Source: Candidatus Methanoperedentaceae archaeon HGW-Methanoperedenaceae-1
GTDB taxonomy: Archaea; Halobacteriota; Methanosarcinia; Methanosarcinales; Methanoperedenaceae
Direction of reading: 5' to 3'
Length of the DNA: 35,311 nt
Assembly (NCBI GenBank): GCA_002839545.1
Contig: PGYG01000015.1
Coordinates: 1-35,311, forward strand
Shown: positions 1 to 8,764 of the stretch, piece after piece
Layout: each line of letters opens with the position of its first letter
Numbering within the stretch: the first letter of the stretch is position 1
Program-made: the position numbers and the translations under genes
Notes under the pieces: generated by a model
Databases searched by the model: none
What the model saw: the letters and a program-made list of their open reading frames with translations, nothing else
What the model was told of the DNA's origin: nothing

Positions 1-497
1 TTTTCCAGTTTACTCCAGAGTCTTGTCAATGCATCAACAAGATCAAGCTTCCTTGATTTTCGCCGCAATTCAGGGGACAATGAAATGCTTTCAAGTTTCC
101 ATTGCTCCCAGATTTTTGCTTCGTCTTTAATTACAGACCCAATTCTATCTTTGAGTGGTATTGAGATGGAATACTGTTTTGATATTGCATCCAGAAGGGA
201 GGAAGTGAAGACATCAGGGCTTTCGCATACTGAAGGTTTCAATGGAAATAAGACCGAGAAAACATTTATTGAGTCTTTTTTGTCATTATGGAGTATATCC
301 TGGAATTTCAAAAGTGTTGAAGTCTTGCCAATGCCCCAGTTTCCAAGTATTGTGATGTTGTCTGGCTTCGTATTCTTATTTTGTGCAGCATCTTCAACAT
401 TTTGAACGAAGAATTGAAGCAACTCTCCCCGGTTCGCGAAATACTGCGGCTCTACGGGTCCCCTGGCATAAAATGGATTTCCTGTCATTTTTGTCAT
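1..497 (-). CDS. P-loop (AAA-type) ATPase, partial, runs off the left edge of the window
   Basis: Hand translation of the minus strand from ATG at 497: MTKMTGNPFYARGPVEPQYFANRGELLQFFVQNVEDAAQNKNTKPDNITILGNWGIGKTSTLLKFQDIL... open to position 1; Walker A GNWGIGKTS. Missed by the ORF track because it has no stop inside the window. Confidence 0.85.
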   Translation of the reverse strand, partial: MTKMTGNPFYARGPVEPQYFANRGELLQFFVQNVEDAAQNKNTKPDNITILGNWGIGKTSTLLKFQDILHNDKKDSINVFSVLFPLKPSVCESPDVFTSSLLDAISKQYSISIPLKDRIGSVIKDEAKIWEQWKLESISLSPELRRKSRKLDLVDALTRLWSKLE

Positions 498-664
498 CTC
501 TGTCCTTTTGTTATTTTTGTCATCTCTGTCCCTTTATCATCTATGTCATAATTTATACCATATAGCCCTTGCAATCTGAAGACATTTTCTATGAATGAGC
601 CTGTGATTGAAAAACATCCCTTCCCCCCTCAAACAGCACAGTGTTTTTTCTGAGACATTGGTTT

Positions 665-739
665 TTACCTTCCGCCTTCATGGTTACACGTTCTTATTTT
701 CTTGTCATGGAAGACTTTCAATGATTTTTCCGAATCCAT
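665..739 (-). pseudogene. N-terminal remnant resembling a Bro-N / antirepressor-type protein
   Basis: Minus-strand reading MDSEKSLKVFHDKKIRTCNHEGGR*; the 'EKSLxVFxxKKIR' start resembles Bro-N-type proteins but stops after 24 aa. Confidence 0.4.
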
Positions 740-740
740 A

Positions 741-839
741 TCATTCCCCCTCATTGAACCCCTCGACAATAGCTATCTCTTCGGGGGTCAGGTCGTAGAG
801 TTTGTAGACGAGCTGGTCTATTTGGTTTTCAAGGGTTTT
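741..839 (-). pseudogene. C-terminal remnant of a Type IIG/Type I-like restriction-modification DNA methyltransferase
   Basis: Minus-strand reading (stop)KTLENQIDQLVYKLYDLTPEEIAIVEGFNEGE*; 'IDxLVYxLYxLTxEEIxIVEG' is a typical tail of Eco57I/TaqI-like and N6-methylase restriction proteins. An in-frame stop lies immediately upstream (840-842). Confidence 0.65.
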
Positions 840-897
840 TTATTCAGTATAATATTATGTATTATTTGAAAAGATTGTGGCATTGTCTTGAACAGGC

Positions 898-3690
898 TTA
901 TTCTTTTGAGTGTTTTATAATTATATCCTTTAGGTCTGATGTTCTGAATGAAACATCCCAGCACCATTTACCAAATCTGCCATCGGAATTTACAGCGTTT
1001 ACCCATTCATCCAGATATTTTCTTTTTGTTTTATTTTGCTGGTCATCTTTTCCTTTGACTTCTAAAATCAACATTTTTCCATTATTTAATCTTATTAAAA
1101 AATCAGGATAATACTTATGAATGACTCCCCTATAAACATAATTAATTATAAAACCAAGATGGTCATTTTTAGCCCAAGATATAACGTCCGTATTTCTATC
1201 AAGCTCGAAGGCTTCTGACGCTTCCCAAGAACTATCAAAAACCACATGGCTAATATGTGAATGATTTATGATTTCACATGGTTTGCTTGTGTACCATGTA
1301 ATCATTTTTGAAGTTGATTTGATAGGCATTTCTTTATCAAATATCGGAACCAAGTCTTGTGTGTTTTCAAATCGTATTGCATTAAATATATGCTGGACAA
1401 TTTTATTCATGTTAAGAAGTATTAGCAGTCTTTTTTTCAGGTCTTCCTGATAACTTTTGCTTTTGATTATCATCCTGTTAGAATCAATAAACTCTTCAAC
1501 AATTTTGACTACCTGTATGAGCAAATGTTCTTTATTTCCTGTCCACGTTGGCTTTACTTGCTCATAAATATCTCTTGAAATTTCAAAAATCAATCTTTGT
1601 TTTCTTAAAACCGTAAGTACTTTCTCGACTTGCTCGTCAGCTAAATTAATGTCGTACAATCTTAGTTTTGTAACATCTGGCTTGCCTTCAATAAATGGAG
1701 CTAATTCAGTCCTTAGGGGCGTATCTTCCGGTCTTAATTCAATTCTTCTTACCTTTGAAATATCCAAGGACAACTTAGGCTTATAAATATGATTTATTCT
1801 TATAACATTCGGCCATGTGATTTCAAATTCTTTCTTATTTTCATCCACAAATATTCTTGTTTTTGGTTTTGGTGGAGGTGGGGGAGTATCTTCGCCCCCC
1901 TCATGTGGCAAAAATGTGAAAGGGATTCCAAAAATATTCACATATTCAGCCTCAAAAAGCCCTGTTTCGGGAGTTATATCATAAGATGTTCTCCGTAATC
2001 CTCTGCCTACAACCTGTTCGCAGAGAAGCTGACTGGAAAAAGCCCTTAATCCCATAATGTGCGTTACAGTTTTAGCATCCCACCCTTCTGACAGCATGCC
2101 GACAGAGATAATATTCTGGATTTTTTCTCCCGGTTCCCCGACTTTTCCAACGGTGTCAACCTGCCGTCTTAATCTTTCAGCTTGGTCTTTTTTTGATAAT
2201 TTCTTTTCTTCTTCATTGTTTTCTTCTGCAACCCCAGACGCTTCTTCTTTACTTTCAGCTTCGTCTAAAACTTTCGAGTCTATTCTTAACGTCTTTTCAG
2301 GATTTTTCAATTCATCAATTATGATTTTTCCGTGATTAAATGCATTTTCAAGTCGTGCGGCTGTCTCTGTCCTGTTACATACAGTAATCATTACTGGGGG
2401 AGTCTCAACTTTTCCGTTCCATCTCTTTAAAGTTTCCAGCCAATCCAGACCAAGATGATAATACGCAATAGTTACGAGGTCTGGTAAAGGTTCGTGTGGT
2501 TCCGCTTGCCTGCTAAGATCTGGTTTTACTTCAGGGTCGTTGTAAATATGATAAAATCTTGACTTCATTTTCTTTGTTAATCTTCCATCGTCCCGGATTA
2601 CAACTCTTGGAGTTTTAACCAACCCGGATTCAATAGCATCATTCAATCCAAAATCGCTCACAATCCAGCCAAACAAAACCTCTTCTGTTACTTTTTTACC
2701 AGAAGGATAATATGGTGTCGCTGAGAAATCGTAACATCTTACAATTCCTCTTGTATTGTTGATTCTGTCAAGCCCGCCAATCCAGATGGTTGCTTCTTCG
2801 GCGCTGTCTTTCAAGTCCCTTTCACGTTTATACTTTCCAACAGCTTCAGGATTTAATCTCCATGCGTGATGCGCCTCGTCATTTATTACGATGAAATTCT
2901 TGGCATTAGCCATCTCTCCAAGAACTTCCCGGACATAAGCTTCATCACTTTTAACCCCTCTTTTGTCCACGCTTTTTTTTCTATTAAGCTGTTGTTCTGT
3001 ATCCCAAGCCAGAGCATGCCAGTTTATTACTTTTATTGCGCCCCGCCTTAGTTTGTCAAACATATCAGAAGGGACAATATCAAACTCCTGATAGTAGTTT
3101 TTTTCATTTGAAGGATACAATACCTGCAACCTGCTTTTTACAGTTAGTCCGGGAGCAATAACAAGAACATTTTTTGAGAATTTTGTCTCTTTCGGATAAG
3201 TAACCTTATTTATCATCTGCCATGCAATGAGCATAGCCATAACGATTGTTTTTCCAGAACCTGTTGCCATTTTTGAGCATAATCTTTGAAATGGACTTCC
3301 GTCTCCGGTAATTTCGATTCCCTGTTTCTCGCTTTCAGGGGCTTCGACAAACCAGATTAAGGTTTCGATAGCCTCCAACTGACAGAAAAACAACTTCATC
3401 TCCCTATCAGGAGCTTTCCAGTGTTCCAGTAGTTCTTTTGTTATGCTTGTAATTCCGGGATAGCCTGCGTCCCGCCACTTATCAACTCTTTCCCTGATTT
3501 GATTGACTAAAGGCAGTTCGATAACAATTCCGGGGTCGTCAAAACTTTCGGAAGCTTCGGAAGCGACAACATAACCAGCAGGTCTTCTTCCATCAATCAG
3601 TTCAAATCTTCTGATTTCCCTTATGTATTTGAGGTGCTGTTCAGGCATTTCATACGGGCTGTTTATTATTAGATGGTCTGTTGTCTTCAT
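898..3690 (-). CDS. Type III restriction endonuclease Res subunit (DEAD/DEAH helicase plus C-terminal nuclease)
   Basis: 930 aa; Walker A MATGSGKTIVMAML, DEAH-type INDEAHHAW, QVVGRGLRR, C-terminal PDFLIRLNNGKMLILEVKG (PD-(D/E)xK-like). Overlaps the Mod stop by 4 bp. Confidence 0.93.
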   Translation of the reverse strand: MKTTDHLIINSPYEMPEQHLKYIREIRRFELIDGRRPAGYVVASEASESFDDPGIVIELPLVNQIRERVDKWRDAGYPGITSITKELLEHWKAPDREMKLFFCQLEAIETLIWFVEAPESEKQGIEITGDGSPFQRLCSKMATGSGKTIVMAMLIAWQMINKVTYPKETKFSKNVLVIAPGLTVKSRLQVLYPSNEKNYYQEFDIVPSDMFDKLRRGAIKVINWHALAWDTEQQLNRKKSVDKRGVKSDEAYVREVLGEMANAKNFIVINDEAHHAWRLNPEAVGKYKRERDLKDSAEEATIWIGGLDRINNTRGIVRCYDFSATPYYPSGKKVTEEVLFGWIVSDFGLNDAIESGLVKTPRVVIRDDGRLTKKMKSRFYHIYNDPEVKPDLSRQAEPHEPLPDLVTIAYYHLGLDWLETLKRWNGKVETPPVMITVCNRTETAARLENAFNHGKIIIDELKNPEKTLRIDSKVLDEAESKEEASGVAEENNEEEKKLSKKDQAERLRRQVDTVGKVGEPGEKIQNIISVGMLSEGWDAKTVTHIMGLRAFSSQLLCEQVVGRGLRRTSYDITPETGLFEAEYVNIFGIPFTFLPHEGGEDTPPPPPKPKTRIFVDENKKEFEITWPNVIRINHIYKPKLSLDISKVRRIELRPEDTPLRTELAPFIEGKPDVTKLRLYDINLADEQVEKVLTVLRKQRLIFEISRDIYEQVKPTWTGNKEHLLIQVVKIVEEFIDSNRMIIKSKSYQEDLKKRLLILLNMNKIVQHIFNAIRFENTQDLVPIFDKEMPIKSTSKMITWYTSKPCEIINHSHISHVVFDSSWEASEAFELDRNTDVISWAKNDHLGFIINYVYRGVIHKYYPDFLIRLNNGKMLILEVKGKDDQQNKTKRKYLDEWVNAVNSDGRFGKWCWDVSFRTSDLKDIIIKHSKE

Positions 3691-6200
3691 TCTCTGACCT
3701 TTATGATTTTCAGGGATTCGATGCCCCTGTCGTCAATGATTTTTACGGCTATTTGCTTATTGGCTCCTAATTTAAAGGGTAAAGAGCCATTGCCCCTATA
3801 TTTTTCGATTAATTCCTCGTCAATCTGGGCTTTGAGGTTCTTTGCCAATCTGCTCCAGCCTTCTTTTGCGCCTGCCATCGGGAAGAATACCTGTCTTGGA
3901 TAAAGGCTTCTTCCATCGTAATCTGTGTCCAATTCCCACATTGCTATTTTTGAAACATCCCCGGATTCAATCTCTCCTGTTTTTGTGTTGTAATAGTCAA
4001 AGCCATTGACCACAACGGCATATTTGCTTCCCTGTTTCTTTAATTCAATATCGGGCTGTCCGACCAGCCAGAATGAAGGAGAATCTCTTGGTTTTTTCTT
4101 CAGGTCTTCAGTCAGAATATCGGTATCCATTTGAGCCTTTAATACTGTAACTCCTCCCCATTTCAATTCATCAATATCTTTTGCAGCTTCAGGATCGAAT
4201 TGGAATGATGCAAAAATTACTATTTTTGGCATTGGCACTAACGTCTGGGATTCCTCAATTGCCAATTCTACCTGCCTTTGCTCTAACGGAGCATATTCAG
4301 GACCAAAAGAAATAACTACTTTTTGTCCATCTTTTGTTTCTGCCTCAGCGTGAATCCATCTTGTAGCAGGCAAAGGCTCAATTCTGACAAATTTCATAAT
4401 CTGCCCACCTTTTCCTCTAATCCCGGCTGAAAGCATCTTGTCAATCCATTCGTTCTGCTTTAATGTCTCTCCAGAACGGGCAATTGTAATGTCTGCTTCC
4501 TGCTTTGTCTCAATATCAATATCTTCAAAGCTTCTTACTCTCTGGGAGGGGACAGCTTCTAAGGTGAATGGTCCTGTTACTCTTTTTCTGGTTCTGTCGA
4601 TATTTGGCTGGTCATAAAGGGTTTCCTGCGCGGGAGGCTCGTTGTTTGCGATTGATTTTAAAGTGATGTGTGGAACGGTGTTATAGTTGAAACCGGAAGA
4701 AACTCCTTCTTTTGGATGCGCCAATTCATAATAATCAAAAATAGAAGTCATTAATCTCTGCTTTGCCAAGGTTATAGAGACTCTTGATGTATCGCAGGTT
4801 ATCCAGCGCCTGCCCCATTTTTCAGCTACGAATGCTGTAGTACCGCTACCGCAGGTGATGTCCAGCACCAAATCGCCGGGGTCAGTGGTCATGAGAAGAC
4901 ATTTGGCAATAACCTTTGGCTGAGTTTCCACAACATATTTTTTATCTTCACCGAATGAACCCGTGCCTGTATCGAGCCAAATATTTGTAAATTGTTTATA
5001 TGGAAAATCATCGTTGAAGCGAATATATTGAATGCTATTTTCAGCAACATGAATACGATTATTTCTTGCCAGATTATTTAATCCTTCAACAGAAGTTTTC
5101 CAGTGATGAGAGTTGCCCGACAGGTATTTTTTATCTTTATAAATAAATTCCTGTGGCGTATTTGTTGCACCTTGAGATTTAATACTGGTTGCTTTGTAAA
5201 CTTTTCCCTCTTTTGGAATTAAAGATGGATTTCTTTTTTCTTCAGCAGTTAATCCTCTTGAAGTCCCATCAGAGAATATGATCCAATTATATCCAACTTC
5301 CCCAACCTCCGGCTTATATTCTTCAAATAGTTTTCGAAATTTTATTTTCTCGATATCCTTGGCATACCAAATCAAATAATCACCAACTCTGGATAAAGTA
5401 GAGGTGTCAAAACCTCCTGTTGTTTTGAAAATAATTAAACTGACGAAATTTTTGCAATCAAACACCTCATCCATCAACTCCCTTACATGATGCACATTCT
5501 CATCGCTGATCTGCACAAACACACTCCCGCTCTCTGTTAACAACTCCCGCGCCAGAAGCATCCTGTTTCTCAAATAAGTCAAATACGAATGAATCCCAAG
5601 CTCCCAAGTATCCCTGAAAGCCTTAATCATCTCAGGCTCCTGCGTCAAATCCTCGTCTTTGCCGTCTTTAACATCTCTTTTATTCACAAAAGGCTGGAAA
5701 TTTGAGCCGTACTTAATTCCATAAGGCGGGTCAATGTAAATCATCTGAACCTTGCCAGCCATGCCCTCTTTTTCCAGAAGCGAATTCATCACAAGCAGGG
5801 AATCCCCTGCAATCAATCTGTTAGACCAGCCCTGTGAATGTTTATAGAATTCAATAGCCTCTCGTATTGGAGGATTATTTTCCTTAGTCTCAAAATAGTG
5901 GAATAAAGTCTGCTGTTCCTGCAATTCTTTCTTCTTTACACCTTCAATAATCGTCAAAGGGTCTATTCTTTCATGGACATGCAAAGAAACAGTATCAACA
6001 TCAAAGCTTACTCCTTCCGCTTTTCCAGCCCATTGAAGCTGTGGGTCAAGATGAGGGTCAAACTGATAAGTTTTCTTTCCATTCAGATGGTCTGTTTCTG
6101 CTGTAACTAAGCCGACAGGAGGGTTATTCACTCTTTTTTGTTCTTCATGGATATATTGTTTAACTCCCTCTTGATTGGATTTAGATTTTTTCACTGGCAA
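3687..6200 (-). CDS. Type III DNA methyltransferase (Mod), adenine-specific
   Basis: 837 aa; DPPYG motif IV (YIDPPYGIKYGS) precedes the SAM motif DITCGSGTTAFVAE, i.e. beta-class order as in Type III Mod; directly upstream of res. Confidence 0.93.
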   Translation of the reverse strand: MPVKKSKSNQEGVKQYIHEEQKRVNNPPVGLVTAETDHLNGKKTYQFDPHLDPQLQWAGKAEGVSFDVDTVSLHVHERIDPLTIIEGVKKKELQEQQTLFHYFETKENNPPIREAIEFYKHSQGWSNRLIAGDSLLVMNSLLEKEGMAGKVQMIYIDPPYGIKYGSNFQPFVNKRDVKDGKDEDLTQEPEMIKAFRDTWELGIHSYLTYLRNRMLLARELLTESGSVFVQISDENVHHVRELMDEVFDCKNFVSLIIFKTTGGFDTSTLSRVGDYLIWYAKDIEKIKFRKLFEEYKPEVGEVGYNWIIFSDGTSRGLTAEEKRNPSLIPKEGKVYKATSIKSQGATNTPQEFIYKDKKYLSGNSHHWKTSVEGLNNLARNNRIHVAENSIQYIRFNDDFPYKQFTNIWLDTGTGSFGEDKKYVVETQPKVIAKCLLMTTDPGDLVLDITCGSGTTAFVAEKWGRRWITCDTSRVSITLAKQRLMTSIFDYYELAHPKEGVSSGFNYNTVPHITLKSIANNEPPAQETLYDQPNIDRTRKRVTGPFTLEAVPSQRVRSFEDIDIETKQEADITIARSGETLKQNEWIDKMLSAGIRGKGGQIMKFVRIEPLPATRWIHAEAETKDGQKVVISFGPEYAPLEQRQVELAIEESQTLVPMPKIVIFASFQFDPEAAKDIDELKWGGVTVLKAQMDTDILTEDLKKKPRDSPSFWLVGQPDIELKKQGSKYAVVVNGFDYYNTKTGEIESGDVSKIAMWELDTDYDGRSLYPRQVFFPMAGAKEGWSRLAKNLKAQIDEELIEKYRGNGSLPFKLGANKQIAVKIIDDRGIESLKIIKVRE

Positions 6201-6258
6201 TTTACCACCATCTTATTTTATTGAGCTTAAAAAAAATAGATTCATTGACAAATATCAT

Positions 6259-6411
6259 CTATTTCTTCTTATAAACATTCAACCCGATTTTAATCTCTTC
6301 ATGTTCAGGTAGTGACTGGTTGCCCTCACTTGATGCAATGATAATCGTCTTCCCTGAATCCACTTTGATTGTTAAAATATCTCCTTCTATTGCAATACCT
6401 ACATTCTTCAT
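6259..6411 (-). CDS. small conserved-looking hypothetical protein (50 aa)
   Basis: Hand translation MKNVGIAIEGDILTIKVDSGKTIIIASSEGNQSLPEHEEIKIGLNVYKKK*; below the ORF-track cutoff. Confidence 0.65.
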   Translation of the reverse strand: MKNVGIAIEGDILTIKVDSGKTIIIASSEGNQSLPEHEEIKIGLNVYKKK

Positions 6412-6628
6412 GATTTTTAATCTCCTCTTGTCAGTTAGTTACACAGTTATTGAGTATAAAAGTATTCATTTTATGAATTACACTTCAGCGCCTAAAGCAA
6501 GTCTCCCACCGTCAGGCGCATATCAAGAAATCCCCAATCGGTGCAATTATACCAACAGCGAACTGGTGCGAACTCAATACGTTGGTGTTTCCTTAAGAGG
6601 AGTATTTCAGGGCGTAAATCTTCGGTTA

Positions 6629-7186
6629 TTAACTTGTCTTCCCCACAAATTCCCTCACAATCCCCCGAATCTCCTCAGGATGCCCCAGCACAGTAATCCC
6701 GCGCATCCTCCTCAGCTTCTCAACAGCCTCAATATCCACATCCCGCATCGTAAGCGTAAGCTTCTTCCCATTCGGCAATTCAGTAACAATATCCCCCGGT
6801 TTCTGGTCAGGCGGGAAAATATACACAGGCACATTCGCTTTCATAGCCTGCGCAGCCGCATTTGTAAGCAGCGTATCAGAAATACCTGCTGAGAGCTTAA
6901 CCGTCGTATTCGAGGTTGCAGGCATGATAAGCAGGAAATCATATCGCCCTGTCTGCAGCTCCCCCACAAGGAAAGGAATATTCGGCGACTTTTCAACAAC
7001 CGTTTTCGGGAATGCGGCTTTCAGCTCACGGAACAGCTTGTACCACTTAACAACCATCTCGCCAGCCTCGGAAAGATAAACATCCACCTTGAGATTATGT
7101 TCCTTGGTAACATCCTTCATAATCCTGAAACTCTCAGGCAAGTAGTCGCCGCAGCCTGTTATTCCCCATGCGATTCTGATAGTCAT
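6629..7186 (-). CDS. afpA: archaeoflavoprotein AfpA-like flavoprotein
   Basis: MTIRIAWGITGCGDYLPESF..., flavoprotein (UbiX/DfpA-like) fold with IMPATSNTTVKLSAGISDTLLTNAAAQA; adjacent to an Isf-type flavoprotein. Confidence 0.85.
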   Translation of the reverse strand: MTIRIAWGITGCGDYLPESFRIMKDVTKEHNLKVDVYLSEAGEMVVKWYKLFRELKAAFPKTVVEKSPNIPFLVGELQTGRYDFLLIMPATSNTTVKLSAGISDTLLTNAAAQAMKANVPVYIFPPDQKPGDIVTELPNGKKLTLTMRDVDIEAVEKLRRMRGITVLGHPEEIRGIVREFVGKTS

Positions 7187-7206
7187 ATAATAATCGTCCT
7201 CTTACC

Positions 7207-7824
7207 TCATCCAGTCTTCTTAAGCATTAAGGCTGTTTCCATTAACCTGTTCACCGTTTTGCGCATGCTTTTCAATCCCTCTTCGTCTTCTTGCGCTCCC
7301 TCTGCACCCCTGTCCTTTGACCATAATGCGCCTCCGAGGTTTGCGCCGAATGACCCCCCGCCCACAGGTAATGCAAAGTTAATCACGTAAAAATTATGAA
7401 TCGCCTGGATAGACGGCTCCTGCCCGCCTGTCCTGTCCCCGCCGACTGCAATAGCAGCACCCGGTTTGTTCTTGATAAAATCAAGATTCTGTGCAGCAAT
7501 CGCCCTGCACCTGTCCATAACAGTCTTGGTCTGGGCGCTGACCATCCCCTGGTAAACAGGCGTCCCGATTATGAGCGCATCAGCCCACACAAATTTATCA
7601 TACACCTCTTTCATATCGTCATTATAGACGCACCCTTTCTTCTCACGTATGCAGAAGTCGCAATGGATGCAGAAGTTGAGCTTCTTCCCTTTCACAGAAA
7701 AATATTCAGTTTCCGCATGGTATTTTCCAGAAGCGTACCGCAAGGCTTCCTGTACGATATAATCGGTTGAGCCCGACCTTGGGCTTCCCGAAATCCCGAA
7801 AAGTTTTATTATTTGTCCGCCCAC
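7207..7824 (-). CDS. NADPH-dependent FMN reductase family / iron-sulfur flavoprotein (Isf-type)
   Basis: GISGSPRSGSTDYIVQEAL flavodoxin-like start; CIHCDFCIREKKGC cluster motif; GTPVYQGMVSAQTKTVMDRC. Confidence 0.88.
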   Translation of the reverse strand: MGGQIIKLFGISGSPRSGSTDYIVQEALRYASGKYHAETEYFSVKGKKLNFCIHCDFCIREKKGCVYNDDMKEVYDKFVWADALIIGTPVYQGMVSAQTKTVMDRCRAIAAQNLDFIKNKPGAAIAVGGDRTGGQEPSIQAIHNFYVINFALPVGGGSFGANLGGALWSKDRGAEGAQEDEEGLKSMRKTVNRLMETALMLKKTG

Positions 7825-7934
7825 GGTTTCACCTTTGTGTATATTCAGCCCGTATTCCCAGATAAGTTTTGTGCAAAACCGAAAGCAGATTATTTTTTAT
7901 ACCTGAAACACTAACTATTGTTAAGGTGGAGGTT

Positions 7935-8330
7935 ATGAAAATAGATTATTCAAGAGAAACAAGCCTTAATGTTAAAAAGGCAGTAGAGAAACTCACCGCG
8001 GACTTAAAATCCAGCGGATGGGGTGTGCTTGGCGTCATCGATGTAAAGAAAATATTTTCCGAGAAATTGAACCTTGAATACGATGAGTACATTATACTGG
8101 ATGTTTGCAATCCCGCCCTTGCAAGCAAAGGGCTCAGGATAAACAAGCAGGCAGGGCTGATACTTCCGTGTAAGATTATAGTCTATGACGACAACGGAAA
8201 GACAAAAGTCTCCCTGTATAAACCAACTGTGGCATTAAGTACAGCCGCATCTCTTCCGGGATACGATGAACTCGCAAACCTTGCACGCGAGGCTGAAAAG
8301 GGATTAAAGGAAATCGTGGATAAGCAGTAG
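7935..8330 (+). CDS. DUF302 domain protein
   Basis: MKIDYSRETSLNVKKAVEKLTADLKSSGWGVLGVIDVKKIFSEKLN...YIILDVCNPALA; GGTGGAGG RBS upstream of ATG 7935, so the internal ATG is preferred to 7869. Confidence 0.85.
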   Translation: MKIDYSRETSLNVKKAVEKLTADLKSSGWGVLGVIDVKKIFSEKLNLEYDEYIILDVCNPALASKGLRINKQAGLILPCKIIVYDDNGKTKVSLYKPTVALSTAASLPGYDELANLAREAEKGLKEIVDKQ

Positions 8331-8338
8331 GTGATACC

Positions 8339-8719
8339 ATGCAGACTATTAAAATAATGGAAGAAACATTACAATCCGAATCAGGTGATATAGCCCTTTA
8401 CCTTGCAATGTCCAGGAAAGCACATGAAGAAGGACACGAAGAAATATCACTTTACCTGAGAAAGGTTGCCATGGACGAGGCGGTACATGCTGCGCAGTTT
8501 GCGGGACTTCTTGGCAAGTTAAGGGATACGAAATCGAATCTTGAGATGATGCTTGACAGCGAGATAAGGGCGGAAAAAAAGAAAGCAGAGGCTGCACAAA
8601 TCGCACTTTTCGAAGGACATGAGGAGGCGCACAGGGTTTTTGAGAGGACAATGCGTGATGAAACCAGCCACAAGGAAGGCTTAAAAAAAGCTATTTTAAA
8701 ATTACACGAAAAGGATTAA
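8339..8719 (+). CDS. rubrerythrin/ferritin-like domain protein
   Basis: Helical, with repeated E/ExxH positions (EESLQSESGDIALYL..., DEAVHAAQFA, EGHEEAHRVFERTMRDETSHKEG). Confidence 0.8.
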   Translation: MQTIKIMEETLQSESGDIALYLAMSRKAHEEGHEEISLYLRKVAMDEAVHAAQFAGLLGKLRDTKSNLEMMLDSEIRAEKKKAEAAQIALFEGHEEAHRVFERTMRDETSHKEGLKKAILKLHEKD

Positions 8720-8764
8720 GTCACAAGTTAAACAATGGTATAGAATAATCTGGAGAGAAAGATT

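Noticed and set aside
85-405. 106-aa plus-strand ORF at the left end
   Set aside because: Antisense to the P-loop ATPase reading frame, which has a Walker A motif and coherent protein sequence.
6320-6892. 190-aa plus-strand ORF
   Set aside because: Its second half is antisense to afpA and the first half crosses the antisense of a small protein gene; sequence is not protein-like.
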